Origin: Calvatia gigantea
Taxonomy: Eukaryota; Basidiomycota; Agaricomycetes; Agaricales; Lycoperdaceae
NCBI GenBank assembly: GCA_025093985.1
Contig: JACAAK010000018.1
Coordinates: forward strand, 186,001 to 250,000
Direction: 5' to 3'
Length of the DNA: 64,000 nucleotides
Shown one piece after another: positions 53,525-64,000 of the stretch (within the stretch, counting starts at the first letter, position 1; each line of letters begins with the position of its first letter). The position numbers and the translations under genes are program-made. The notes below the pieces were generated by a model that searched no databases, had not been told where the DNA came from, and was given only the letters and a program-made list of their open reading frames with translations.

Positions 53525-56500
53525 CTCGCGCGGTTTTTACTTCTCACATCCATAAACCCTGGGTTCAACCCCCCCACCCTCTCCTCCCCTTCGACATCAA
53601 CAAGGCATGGATTCATGGATTGGTGTTCTTCGTTGCCCGACTCTTCACTCGGCTTGGTGACTCACACTTTCTTGGGACAAAACACACCAAAAGTGACAAG
53701 TGGGAGAGGAGGAGCAAGCACTTGATGTCCATCAAGGGTTAGAAATGACAGCCTTGATGGATGGATGGATAGATTTAATTCATTCATTCACTCCGCCAAG
53801 TCTCCTATCTCCCATTTTCTCGCCTCCACCAAAAACTTATCCCCTTCCAAAATCCATTTCCCCATTCTTTCGCCCAACTCTTCTTCGCTTCGCTCCCGTG
53901 TCGGTCGGCGCTTCGTTTTGTTTGGAAAGAAAAGAAGAAAAACCAACAAAAATTCGGATATTTGGTATCCGTGGTGTACAAAACCTGGTGGAAAAAATTT
54001 TGATTCGAAGCTTTTTTGGTCTCCCCTCGCTTCGAGAGCGGCGCAGCGTACGGTCTACGTACGGGATCTTAGCACACGTGACACTTCCTCCCTTTCCCCT
54101 TCAGGAACCGTGCCCGCGCAGCTCAAATGGTATATATTACTATGATGGGGGTCTGATCATGTGGGACTGTTCATTCATTAGGTCCTTATGGTTGACCCTC
54201 CCCCGTGCAGAATTGGAATGGACACTTTTGCACGAAAGTACCCTATAATATTGTTTATCGTTATTTCGATATTCGTTCACTGTTTATTCTTCCTTATTCC
54301 CTCCCCTTGTTGGACGTTAATACTTCGTTCCTTTTCGGCGGTTTTCGTAGTTTTTTATACGCATGTACGTAGTGTAGTCTTTTGTAGGTACAACAGCTTC
54401 TCCGTTCTCGTCACCTCCACCCCCCTTCTTCAGTAGATTAGATCCAGTATTCGTATCCCCCTATAGACTTTTGCCTTATTCCACCTTGCTTCCTTTCCTT
54501 CTAACCGACCAATTCCGCTTTCACCACATTCTTGCATTCTTCGAGAACTTTCACCAGTTCGCTCTCAGTTGAGGGAGGGGCTGACGTCACCCCCTTCCTT
54601 GCCCCGCCCTTCTTCCCCCCTCCCTTCCCTTCCTTTCTTTCTCGTGATTCATTTTCTCATTTTAACCGTACTTACCCGCAGCCCATATGCTGTCAGTACG
54701 TTTTCGACGAATCACGAGACGACTTTTTCTTGCCCCGCAATTACCCCCCTATGCCCATAGCTCGGAACCAGAGAGGCGAGATATAAATAAGCTGATTGTC
54801 AGTGGCCTTCTAGACTGCCACGTATACCATGTGTAGGTGTGCCCTCTGCCCTTAGACCTTGAGCTTGAGTGCTTGAGCTCCGAGGTTTTTTTTATAGTTA
54901 TGGTTGGATTGTACCTTACGTGGCCGGTAATACCGATGAGATTTTCGTGGGTAGAAGTATGCGATGGTAAAACCCTGCGCCCTGCTTATTGTATTGTCCC
55001 TTAATAAAATGATCGACCCTAATTAATACTGACTATCCCGAAGTCCTGGAAGCTCGTGCATAGTTTGTTGCTCCGGACACAATCATAATGCTAAATAAGG
55101 AGTACATAGTCTTTGTCGACGCCTCGCTTCCGTAAGTACCAACGACGAGTGTTTACGAGAGCGACCAGACGGGAGGAGAGTGGGAAGGGATAACTCCAAG
55201 CCACATTCTGATTTTGGCTTAGATTTTCATTTTCGGGTGTGATACCTCATCCACAAAATAGGGTTTAAACGAGGTGGATAGGGGTTCAGGTTCGACAGTG
55301 AAGTGAAGTGGGGAGATCTGAAAAGCCAAGACCCCCAGGACCGCAGTCTCGACGTCGGAAGTGTCCAATAGAACCCTCCCGAAGGAATGAGAGAGTGGTT
55401 GGAATTCAGGTAGGAACTATCAAGGCATCAACTGATCGGGTGTCAGGCGAAGCCCGGTAAGCAGAGTACTTACTTATACTTAGAATTGTGGAAGGTTTAC
55501 TGCGGACGCGACAGGATTACAACCAACTGGCGATCATGATCATGATGGTGATGGTAGTCGCGAGGGATCATCGATTAACATAAATAAACGTTTGAATAAC
55601 TTCCGCTCGGGAAGGAAAAACTTGATGATCGTTGAGGTTTAAAAAAAAAATGCCGCAGGTTGATTAATTGGTTTTGAGAATTGATTAATGGGTCTGATGT
55701 TCCGAATGTTGGTATTTTTGGCGGCGCTAGAACAAGAGAGAGAACTCGATGAGGGAAGTAAGAGAAGGCGGTTTTGAGACGGCAGAGAATTGACACACTC
55801 GCTGCCGGAAACGGGAGGCGATGCGTACGCGTTGGAGCCTCCGAAGCGTCCGAGTTTCGACGTCATCACAAATAGACAGGAAATGTCCAAGAAAACGCAA
55901 CGGGTATGCCCGCCTTCCTTATTTTATTGCCACAAGCGAAGAGAAGTTATCATAGTTCAGCACAGATAATCGACTGTCATCCTTTGTCACTATGACTAAC
56001 CGCACTCGGCTACCTATTGCATTCAGTGGTTAATAACCGCCGCCCAAGGTGGAATTGTACCATAGTGGTGTAGCCTCCGACCGACCAACGCGAAATTGGG
56101 GCAAGCAAGGCTATGGTAAGGCTATTAGCCAGAAATGACTGACGAACAGTCAGACACTTTCATGCTGTGGAATAGCCTCTTGGAGTCAGGGTTACAGTTT
56201 GGAATGATAGAGCAGAGAACGTAGGCAGTAGCGCGCGCTTATGAATCGGAATGTAAACATTCCCGGCGCCGCGGGCGGCTATGCTGAGCGTCTACTTTCA
56301 TGAGCGCTGACTGTGAACCTGAATCAAATGATAGAAGCTTCCGATGACATCGGAGGAAATACATACGTATAGGGGAAACCATGATTCGTTCGTGATTCTT
56401 TTGAGTGGCTATGAATTCTATTTATTGGCTGATCAACAAATTAGGAGGTAGGTGGTTGCGGACTTTTTAGAACTGCCTGTAAAAGTGAACGGGTTGATGA

Positions 56501-58564
56501 TGATATCACCACAGTAAAGGATTGGGTGTCGAAGAACGGCTTATCCTCTTCAACGCCGCCAGTGGCGCAGTTATTAAGGTTCGCATCACGAATTTTCACA
56601 CTGGTCTCGGTACTGTTCAACTTCCGCCGTTCCCTTGGGCCCTTCTGTCCAAAGATGCACATCCCACATAGTCCTACGCCAGTCGGTGGGGCGGTGTTAT
56701 AATGCCATATGCGAAGCTGGGGCACTATGTCCTCCGTATCACCATATGGAAGGGCAGGCTGAGGATGACCAACGCCAAGGAGCCGAGCAACCAGGAATAT
56801 GCTGACACTTTCCAGGGCGCCGTAAAAGAGCGCTAACTTGGGCGTCTCTGGCCGGAGAACGAGGGACTCGAGGAGTTCCTCGGAGGGGTAGGCACTGTCT
56901 GTATTGTGAGGTAGGTTATAGGTAGTTCGTCCTTCATCGAGACCATTCGCTAGATGCCTGACATTCCCTTTGGTGTTTGAGGGGGGCCAGAACAAAGCGT
57001 TAGATAGGGCGGCTGAGGTTTAAATCGAAACCATGGGGTTACTGCGCTAACGTTGACAGGAGTCCTTGTGATTTTGGCCCCGGTACCCGCCCCTCACTTT
57101 ATGGAGACAGTCCAACAGCATGTCATATTAAGGCGATGGTTGTCAAGACCTTTCTGAGACGGAAAATTCAACTCTAAGCACGTTCTCTCGGCTCCATCGA
57201 CAAGCCGCTACCACTGCCACAAAAACTACAAGAATATGAATCGGGAGTTCATCATCTGTTGTAATTATGGGTTAGTCGTGGGGACCACCTATCACTTTAC
57301 GGCTCTATCTTGGATTCTGAGACTTACCTTTCATTCCCGTGTTGTTTCCGACCAGCCCCAACAACCTGCCCTTTACTTGTCCACCAGGAGATTACCTTTG
57401 TCGACTGAAATTTGAGGAGCCCTTGTAACGGACCCAAATTGCTTCTGACGGGATGGTGGAACCCAAAAATAGCATCAGTGCAATCCCACAAGCCGTCAGC
57501 CACCAAACAAGATGCACGTCAATGGACATCGATCATCTCACGCGGGGGAGTTGAAGGCTAAAAATACCGCCGTAGTCGGCCTCCCGTCTACTAGTAAATG
57601 ACCCAATTCCATTCGCTACCCGAGGCTGAATAAACCACAGAGCCATGAGGCTATTCAACGCCTTGCTTGGAAGAGTCATCTCCAAGCGTCGACTTCTGTT
57701 CAAGAGCGGACAAAGTGTACCTACAATTCCTTCCGACAGACCCGGATAAAGGGGCGAGTCTGAGCCTCTTGGAAATGCATAGCCTCCAATATTAAAGTAC
57801 CTTCTGAGATAAATGGTATCATCGCCTCACTGAGATGTGTTCACCATGCACTCTATCTGACACTTAGAGAGGCTTTTATGTTGTTGTACCATCGTTGAGG
57901 GAACGTGTGTCTTTATTCATTCAGTCTAGCAGGATCCCAGTGGTAGTCCCCAGGTCACACCTGTTGGGACCTGGGCTTTGAGCTTTGATACAGGCGCGCT
58001 ACCAGGGTAGAAAGACCTAGACGCCCAGAAGTTCGGAAATGGTGTTCCGTCGCGTTGAAGGGCTCCCACACTCTTGGTGCAAACCACGCTAGACATTCTT
58101 TCTAAATGGCTTTTCTATTCCTCATAGTCTATATAACGTTTACCGCAGTGAACAGCCATAGAGCATCAGAGTGACGTGTACAATGTCGAACGATTAGGTG
58201 GTTACCTTACCGATGAATATGCGCACATGCGTGGGGGCAGTCTCGTACTTGTTTATCATGCGCTACCCCGCACTGTGTGAGTATGAGAACCTCCGTAGTT
58301 CTATTTTTAGATAGATGCCACCGTCGATTCGGGACAGCTTTGGACATAACGACACCTCCGCTGCACCGCAATTGAAATAGATAAGATGGAGGCGGTTAAC
58401 AGCATTCCAAAGCCCGACGTTAGAGATCCTCAGATCGGACTTTCTGCTGCGCGGAGCGTCAGGGTGACTCTCATTTCTACACAGTTCGCTGCATTTAAAC
58501 CCTCTCGACCTCTGAAATGCAACATCATCCCCCGCACATCCTTATCCCCCACTCACTGCACACC
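53525..58564. other. Gene-poor interval
   Basis: CT-rich DNA dominates 53.7-54.8 kb, so the long ORFs there are compositional. A 184-codon minus-strand ORF (56441-56995, with LRPETPKLALFYGALESVSI and DIVPQLRIWHYN) and a 60-codon ORF upstream (57324-57506), followed by a GTAAGT donor, could be exons of one unrecognised gene. Nothing else stands out. Confidence 0.35.
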
Positions 58565-59270
58565 ATGCCCGAAAAACAGCGTGCGGTTCGCGAAGGTTAA
58601 CACTCTCCACACCATTTCCCCGTCTCCTATCCTTCCACTACCGTCTCTCATTCATGAGAGTTACTCTCCGGCATCCAGTAGCTCCCTCCCAACGCCACCT
58701 GACTTCCCCGCTCCCCTCTCTCCTATGAAGCGACACACCCAACCTTCACACCGCCCGTCTTCCGTAAGCCTTCATCCCCTACTGGAGGCCTCTTCGAGGC
58801 CAGAAATCATCTATGACGTCCGACAACCCCCATCGACACTTGGTGCTCGGAGCCGTCCCATCTCGCCCGGAGAGCTCAATGAACCGGCCACATACCCAAT
58901 CATATCCTCCCTAACCATCATACATAAATACCTTCCTTGGAGTATCCATGTCACGGGGAGTGGATACTCACGAAGCACGAGGATGCATTATGTAACCGTC
59001 TGGGACGTCCTGAAGACCATCCATTCCGCGTTGAGGACGAACATTTCCCAGAGCGAGTACGATCGGGTTGGGAAGGGTAGCGGATACCAGGAGAGAGTGA
59101 GGAGGGCGTACGAGGCTCGGTACAGATCGATTCGTGACCGCGCCGCATACCAGGAGGAGAAAATGGGTGGTGTGAGGAGGGCCGATTTCCTAGTCGAATA
59201 TGTCAAGTTCGTGGGGCTCGCGCCTTATAACGTGGAGAAGGGGGAGTTCATGTTACACACAAACAATTGA
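58565..59270 (+). CDS. DUF6699 family protein, one-base shift after the start
   Basis: The long frame gives NSVRFAKVNTLHTIS, a Ser/Pro linker, YDVRQPP, GELNEPATYPIISSL, YLPWSIHV, YVTVWDVLKTIHSAL, EEKMGGVRRADFLVEYVKF and FMLHTNN. The natural start, judged from the paralogue at 52708 and the TATA-like ATTTAAA near 58492, is the ATG at 58565-58567. It is one base out of frame (ATG-C-CCG-AAA). An in-frame ATG exists only at 58386, upstream of that TATA box, and would add a sequence unlike the family. A one-base insertion or read error in the CCC run is likely. Confidence 0.75.
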
Positions 59271-60302
59271 TCCGCTGGAAGGATCTCAATCTAACGATGA
59301 TGGGATGGGTTCTCCATCTATCCAGAGTTGACCGTTCCGCTAGCGCCGTGGCGCTAGTGAACGCTTGTGGTACGTTCGTACCTTGCATGCCGTCCTGTGT
59401 AGGAGGGCTTTTGCATGCTTGTCATGTATTTTGTCTTATTATGGATCTCCTCGGAAATCCAAAGGGTATACCCGGCGATACCTTTCTTTACGCGTACTTA
59501 TATATAATCCGCTGTAACGTTAGCACGAGTTTTCAGAGTTTCATTCATGTGATAATGGCGAATACATTCCAATTTATGTCATAGTTTTTAGGATCTGGTG
59601 TATTGCACACACTACGATAAGTCAAGGCTGAAATTTTGAAATTCGGAATACGTTCGGAACCCGATCGGCAACCCCCGTTATCATAGAATGACGCACGAAT
59701 CTCAGGGTGGCGGAGAGACATCGTTTCTCAGATCTCAGAAGGCTTCGTGAGGTACAACAGTTGCAAAGGCCGGTCGGGAGAATTCGGCATGGCAAGCATT
59801 TGATCCATTGAGAGGGCAATATGTTGACGTTAGCAGGAGACGGAATCCCGAAAAATGTCCACACTGTAAGATCTTTAATTTCCATTCGATTATGACGAGA
59901 AGGCTCAAAGTTGCTGAACACCGAACCTTCATGCAGACCAACCGGCAGGTAACTGCGGGCTGTCTCTAATCCAGTTTCCGCGGTGCAAATGTGACCGCTT
60001 CTGAGTGTCTCAAGCAAACGGTGCAATCAACGGCTGGGACAATGGGTTTGATGCTTTCGTCGTTTTATTTTGTAGACTTGGTCAATTCTGAAAGCTAGAT
60101 GTGGGCGACCGGTTACGAAGAACTGGCCATGGTAGGAAGATACTGTCTTGCAAGAGCATAAGATACACCCATTTGCGTCCAAGTTTTCGGGTTTACACAC
60201 TCAATCATAATAAGCTGATACATGGGACAAAGGATGCGTGCCACGCGTCTAGTGTGGGAGAGATACGAACTTCCAGTCGAGACTTGGTGGTTTCCGGTTT
60301 AC
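59271..60302. other. Intergenic, no firm gene
   Basis: A 134-codon minus-strand ORF (59622-60026) has no recognisable motif. Probably the 3' flank of the lectin pair. Confidence 0.4.
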
Positions 60303-60859
60303 CTAAGGATCGCTATCAAACATCCACATCATCTTTGGATCATCCACCCGAAAAACATCGACAACTACGTTATTTCCACCCCTAAAATCACCACCCTTTG
60401 CAGTAACACCAAGATTCGGGTAGTAGGGCACCAACATCTCGTGATTATATGCCCACAACTGGCTGTAACTTCGTGAGGGTCCCTTTCGGATATTCTGCTG
60501 CACATTAATTGGGAGCGCTATTTCACCCCCGCCCTCTTACAAACTTGTGGTATTCGAGTTCGACCATGGCACGAGGTCAGAACTCACCATAACCTGGAAT
60601 CTCAAGAACAAGCCCCGAGGCTTTGCTGATCAAGTAGCCTTCTTCGTACTTCCAGAGCTGGTTATCGTGCCACTGAGACTTGCGGCCCCAGAGAACGATA
60701 TTGTGACCGGGCTGCAGTGAGATTCGCGGGTCTTGGTAAAACACACCTAAAGTCATTAAAATGAATACCAACCTCTCGGCTGTTTCCTGCGACATCGAAA
60801 ACGAGGTTAGAGTAGGTGCTGCGAATGAAAAAGTATCCCCGAGGAAATCGATCGCCCAT
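60303..60859 (-). CDS. Small ricin-B-type (beta-trefoil) lectin, copy 1
   Basis: Exons 60859-60773, 60711-60588 and 60535-60303 (introns 61 and 52 bp, GT-AG) give 147 residues, MGDRFPRGYFFIRSTYSNLV at the start and ending FDSDP. The repeats show the trefoil signatures: FDVAGNSRE-PGHNIVLWGRK with NQLW, YLISKASGLVLEI with QLWAY, and LGVTAKGG with MMWMF. Length and lack of a signal peptide fit cytosolic fungal lectins that bind sugars; such proteins are often defensive or storage proteins. No catalytic domain is attached. It is tandemly duplicated with the next gene. Confidence 0.8.
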
Positions 60860-61581
60860 CACGTTGGGGTAACTGGACGAGGATTCCTGTCTATTCCTGT
60901 CCTGCTCTTTTCTACACACTGCTTACACGATCATCCTGATCTGGCGTCATCAGGTTTTCCATGTTTAGATGGGAAAGCATTGCCGCAACTTAAGATAACC
61001 CTACCATCACCATCACTGACTTGGTCAATTCCCACCTTGAATCGGGCCGATCGGGCCGGCACCATCAATCACTGACTGTCATGAAGCAACAGACTCGTCC
61101 CCAGACAGATACAGTAAATCAAACTTCAGCTGCTCGAACAAACGTGAGGCCAGAGTAACGCAGACCATTAAAACAAGAGAAGCGGATATCAAGATCAGGG
61201 TTCTGGGGAAAACAGAAGATGAATGGGTGTGCAAGGAAACGGTAGATCCAAGCACGAGCCACCCGAAGTTGGTGTTGCACTGACACAAATTCGTAGTCTC
61301 ACAGACCCCAGCCTCACCCTTGGCGTATGGAACGTAAACTAAAGAAAAAATTTTCTTGATCACACGACAAAAACACGAGTATGAATACACGGTCCTATGA
61401 CACAACGATGGACCCCAAACGTTGCCGGATATCATGACATCCACAGGGACAAGTCAAAATCTTGTCCATTGTTAGTATTGTGCGTTGCTTTTCTCCCAGT
61501 CCTTGTACGTTTCTGTTAACAACATTGGCTCAGTCGCCCCACCGTAATGTAACTTCCGTTTCGTCAGTTTCAATGGTTTAC

Positions 61582-62144
61582 CTAAGGCTCACTATCAAAC
61601 GCCCACATCATCTTTGGATCACCCACCCGAAAGACATCTACAACTACATTATTTCCACCCCTAAAATCACCACCCTTTGCAGTAACGCCAAGGTTTGGGT
61701 AGTAAGGTACCAACATCTCGTGATTATATGCCCACAGCTGGTTGTAGCTTCGTGAAGGTCCCTTCCGGGTGTTCTGCTGCACATTAATTGGGAGCGCTAT
61801 TTCACCTCCATCCTCTACGAAATTGTAGTATTCGAATATCGACCAAGGGACGAGGCTAATACTCACCATATCCCGGAATCTCAAGAACGAGTTCGGAGGT
61901 TTTGTTGATCAAGTAACCTTCTTCGTACTTCCAAAGCTGATTATCGTATGACCATGGCCAAGACTTGCGACCCCAAAGAACGATGTTATGACCAGGCTGC
62001 GGTGAGGTTCGCGAGTATTAATGAAACACCCCCGATATTGTTGGGACCAGTACCAACCTCTCGGCTGTCTCCTTCAACATCGAAAACGAGGTCAGAGTAG
62101 ATGCTGCGAATGAAAAAGTATCCCTGAGGAAATCGATCACCCAT
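61582..62144 (-). CDS. Small ricin-B-type (beta-trefoil) lectin, copy 2
   Basis: Same three-exon structure as copy 1: 62144-62058, 61996-61867 and 61814-61582. Its first intron is also 61 bp, and it encodes 149 residues. Exon sequences are close to copy 1 while the middle of intron 1 is quite different. It has two extra residues in the KSWPWSYDNQLW segment and changes such as GLV to ELV. Intact frame. The similarity extends about 500 bp upstream of both genes, so the promoter was duplicated too. Confidence 0.8.
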
Positions 62145-62644
62145 TATGTCAGGGTGATTGGGTGAGCGTTCCTTTCCGGGTCCTGCCCTTTCCTACTGCT
62201 TCCACGGTCACCCGATCAGGCATCGTCAGTTTTCTGTATTTGGCTGAGAAAGCATTGCCACAAGATTATTGTTCATAGGTCCAAGCACCTGCCACCCGCA
62301 GTTGGTGTAGCATTAACACAAATTGGTAGCCTTAACATGACCCCAACTTCCCCGCACATCCTTAACGTATGGAACAGTATCCTCACGCGCTACATATCAA
62401 GAAATTTTTGCTTGATCACGCGACAAAAACCGCGAACATTATTCCATGGTACTCCGACACAATGATTGGCGCCGAATGTTGCCAGATATCGCGACATCCA
62501 GAGGGGCAAGCCGCCGAGCTCTTGCCGGATATTACGGTTGTGCGTTTCTTTTCTCCCAGTGTTTGTATGTTTGAGTTTGAACAACATTGGTTCAGTTGCC
62601 TCATCATAGTGTAGTCTTCCTTTCGTCGGTTCCAATTGGGTTAT

Positions 62645-63122
62645 TTAAATGAACTATAAACAACTTACTTTGCTGCTTGCTCCCCTTGGGTAATGAGAGC
62701 GATGGCTCGTGAGGGATGTGTGCTTTGGCGACGTTCAAACGAACGACACTATGGTATGTGACACGAAAACCATCAGTGGCTCAATGCAGTTCGCCTGCGA
62801 TTGAATGGGAAAGTAGACACCAAATCCACCCTCGCGCATTGTTTCGTGTGTGATATCGACACTATGATTTGGGATATGCCTTGCTATATAAATTCTCTAT
62901 GCTAAGGCGAACGGGAACAGACCGCCCTCTCCCGAGCATCGTCCTCATGTCGCACATTCCGCAGGCTTCAGCGCTCTTTAATTTTGGGGGCGCGCCCCCC
63001 TATTACTCCTCGTGGAAGTCAAGATTCTTCTCGAACCGCGACTGGGTTAGGAAAGGTAAATCCTCGACTTTCTGGCGAAACCTGAGAGTTAAATTCACCA
63101 TCCATAACAGCCTCTCTGGGCA
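62645..63122. other. Intergenic or 5' part of the next gene
   Basis: A 102-codon ORF at 62869-63177 overlaps the next ORF in another frame. A possible intron (gtaaatc..ataacag, about 63056-63110) could join part of it to the 63123 ORF, but the frame does not fit cleanly. Confidence 0.35.
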
Positions 63123-63710
63123 ATGTCACTCGAGCCGAGCTTACCCTGTGATGTCTCTGCTGTATCAGTTCCAATAACCTCGACATATTCGCCTTTTGCG
63201 CGCCCTTACCATCTAAAGGAATACCTCTTCCTCCACGGTCTCAACCCATTGGGACAAATGCACGGGTGGATCAGAGAATACACCTACCCCATCCCTTCAC
63301 CTATCGTCCACATCTGCGATGACGATTGGCATATCGGGAGCTTGGATGTATCCGAAATGTTGGGAGTAACGGACCAGATAGGGAAGTTGAGCGTTGGCGA
63401 CGTGATTTGTTTCGTTGGGCATTTCATGGGGAGTAATTTGCTCTGGGAAAATTATCAGATGCTCGACGAGAATGTAAAACCATGTGTTTCGCTTGCATTC
63501 AAGCGGCGAATTTTGGGAGTCACCGCTGAGGATAGTACTCACTCAAAAGACTGGGAGGACTTTATATTTCGACGGGCAGAAGGTGTTACTCACCCTCCTC
63601 GAAATTCTGATCTGTTTCTCGGGAGGCGCATTGCTTGGAAGTTCACGATCTGGGCTGACTATTCCGTGCTTTGGGTCTCTGAGGAGTGCTCCCTTGCCCC
63701 AGAGATTTAG
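63123..63710 (+). CDS. Hypothetical protein
   Basis: 195-codon ORF, MSLEPSLPCDVSAVSVPITS to ECSLAPEI. I recognise no family. The middle part looks like a folded protein (YLFLHGLNPLGQMHGWIREY, VHICDDDWHIGSLDVSEMLG, KLSVGDVICFVGHFMGSNLL) and is balanced in composition. The N-terminus may be wrong, because an upstream exon is possible. No signal peptide or membrane helix. Confidence 0.5.
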   Translation: MSLEPSLPCDVSAVSVPITSTYSPFARPYHLKEYLFLHGLNPLGQMHGWIREYTYPIPSPIVHICDDDWHIGSLDVSEMLGVTDQIGKLSVGDVICFVGHFMGSNLLWENYQMLDENVKPCVSLAFKRRILGVTAEDSTHSKDWEDFIFRRAEGVTHPPRNSDLFLGRRIAWKFTIWADYSVLWVSEECSLAPEI

Positions 63711-64000
63711 GAACCGAAGGCCAACTTCGCGGCTCGCTCAGGGACTTCTATGCCGTCCCAACCAGGCGGAATTGTATACATCATACTGATATCATACAAA
63801 ATTCAAAGAGTGTGGTATTTGTCGTATAGAGAAGAGCATTCTTTGACCCAACCTAGATTCAAGTATGACGTTGACTTGGGAGAGCGATCATCCAGATACT
63901 GAAGCACTAGGTTTCGTTATGTATTGCAGTCAATAACAGCAATATTTTCGAATTCCTCCTTTAGCACAAAATGTAATCCACCTCTCAGGGCGTTTTCAAC
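63711..64000. other. 3' end of window, nothing recognised
   Basis: No ORF or repeat of note. Confidence 0.4.

Larger units (their letters stand above)
60300..62640 (-). repeat. Tandem segmental duplication carrying the lectins
   Basis: Unit A about 60290-61535 and unit B about 61575-62640 are direct repeats. Outside the genes, 61240-61530 aligns with 62290-62600 (shared CCAAGCAC, GCATTAACACAAATT-like, CTTGATCACRCGACAAAAAC and GTGCGTTKCTTTTCTCCCAGT). Confidence 0.75.

Noticed and set aside
53700..54786. Several long ORFs in CT-rich DNA
   Set aside because: Low-complexity composition (poly-S/P/F/L) in all frames with no motif; likely compositional.
1..64000. tRNA or rRNA genes, CRISPR arrays, bacterial-type operons
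   Set aside because: I looked for cloverleaf-type A/B boxes, rRNA-like stretches and spaced direct repeats and saw none convincing. Intron-bearing genes show the window is eukaryotic.

Overview
This is a nuclear window from a filamentous fungus, most likely an agaricomycete basidiomycete. The evidence is short GT-AG introns of about 50-110 bp, five genes of the basidiomycete-expanded DUF6699 family, an agaricomycete-type multi-pass membrane protein, tandem small ricin-B-type lectins, and chromodomain Ty3/gypsy and copia-type LTR retrotransposons. There is no sign of bacterial operons, CRISPR or a plasmid. Species cannot be fixed from the sequence alone.

Layout. (1) 0-2.5 kb: the 3' part of a NAA10/ARD1 N-terminal acetyltransferase gene carrying a one-base frameshift, then an intact DUF6699 gene. 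(2) 4.0-12.4 kb: a decayed block holding a berberine-bridge-type FAD oxidoreductase pseudogene split by a solo LTR, a 5'-truncated gypsy copy itself split by another solo LTR with target duplication ATGGA, and a stretch (10436-12291) with no CpG dinucleotide at all. (3) 12438-19173: a young non-autonomous copia-like element on the minus strand with 545-bp LTRs, target duplication GCAAC, a half-tRNA-type primer site and a tandem array of about 50-bp hairpin units. (4) 19464-34234: an older chromodomain gypsy element on the minus strand (517-bp LTRs, target duplication AGTCT) whose reverse transcriptase has been replaced by a younger, apparently intact chromovirus at 24495-30876. That inner element has gag, a -1 frameshift site, pol, and a third ORF placed in frame directly after the pol TAG. 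(5) 34.8-45.7 kb: host genes (a two-exon disordered protein, two DUF6699 genes, a six-exon membrane protein) and remnants of a PDR-type ABC transporter and a second FAD-oxidase copy. (6) 45.7-64 kb: gene-poor DNA with a small CACTG-ended MITE, two more DUF6699 genes (both needing a one-base correction), a tandem pair of ricin-B-type lectin genes and one unrecognised ORF.

The most interesting points are these. Base-level comparison of a decayed gypsy LTR with its intact relative shows mutation aimed at CpG. The chromovirus has a third ORF joined to pol by a TAG-N6-ATG junction that is conserved in both copies. The outer element's leader has repeated GCC-TATTG-GGC stem-loops. The inner chromovirus lacks a target duplication exactly where about 1 kb of the outer element is missing, which points to recombination between two insertions.
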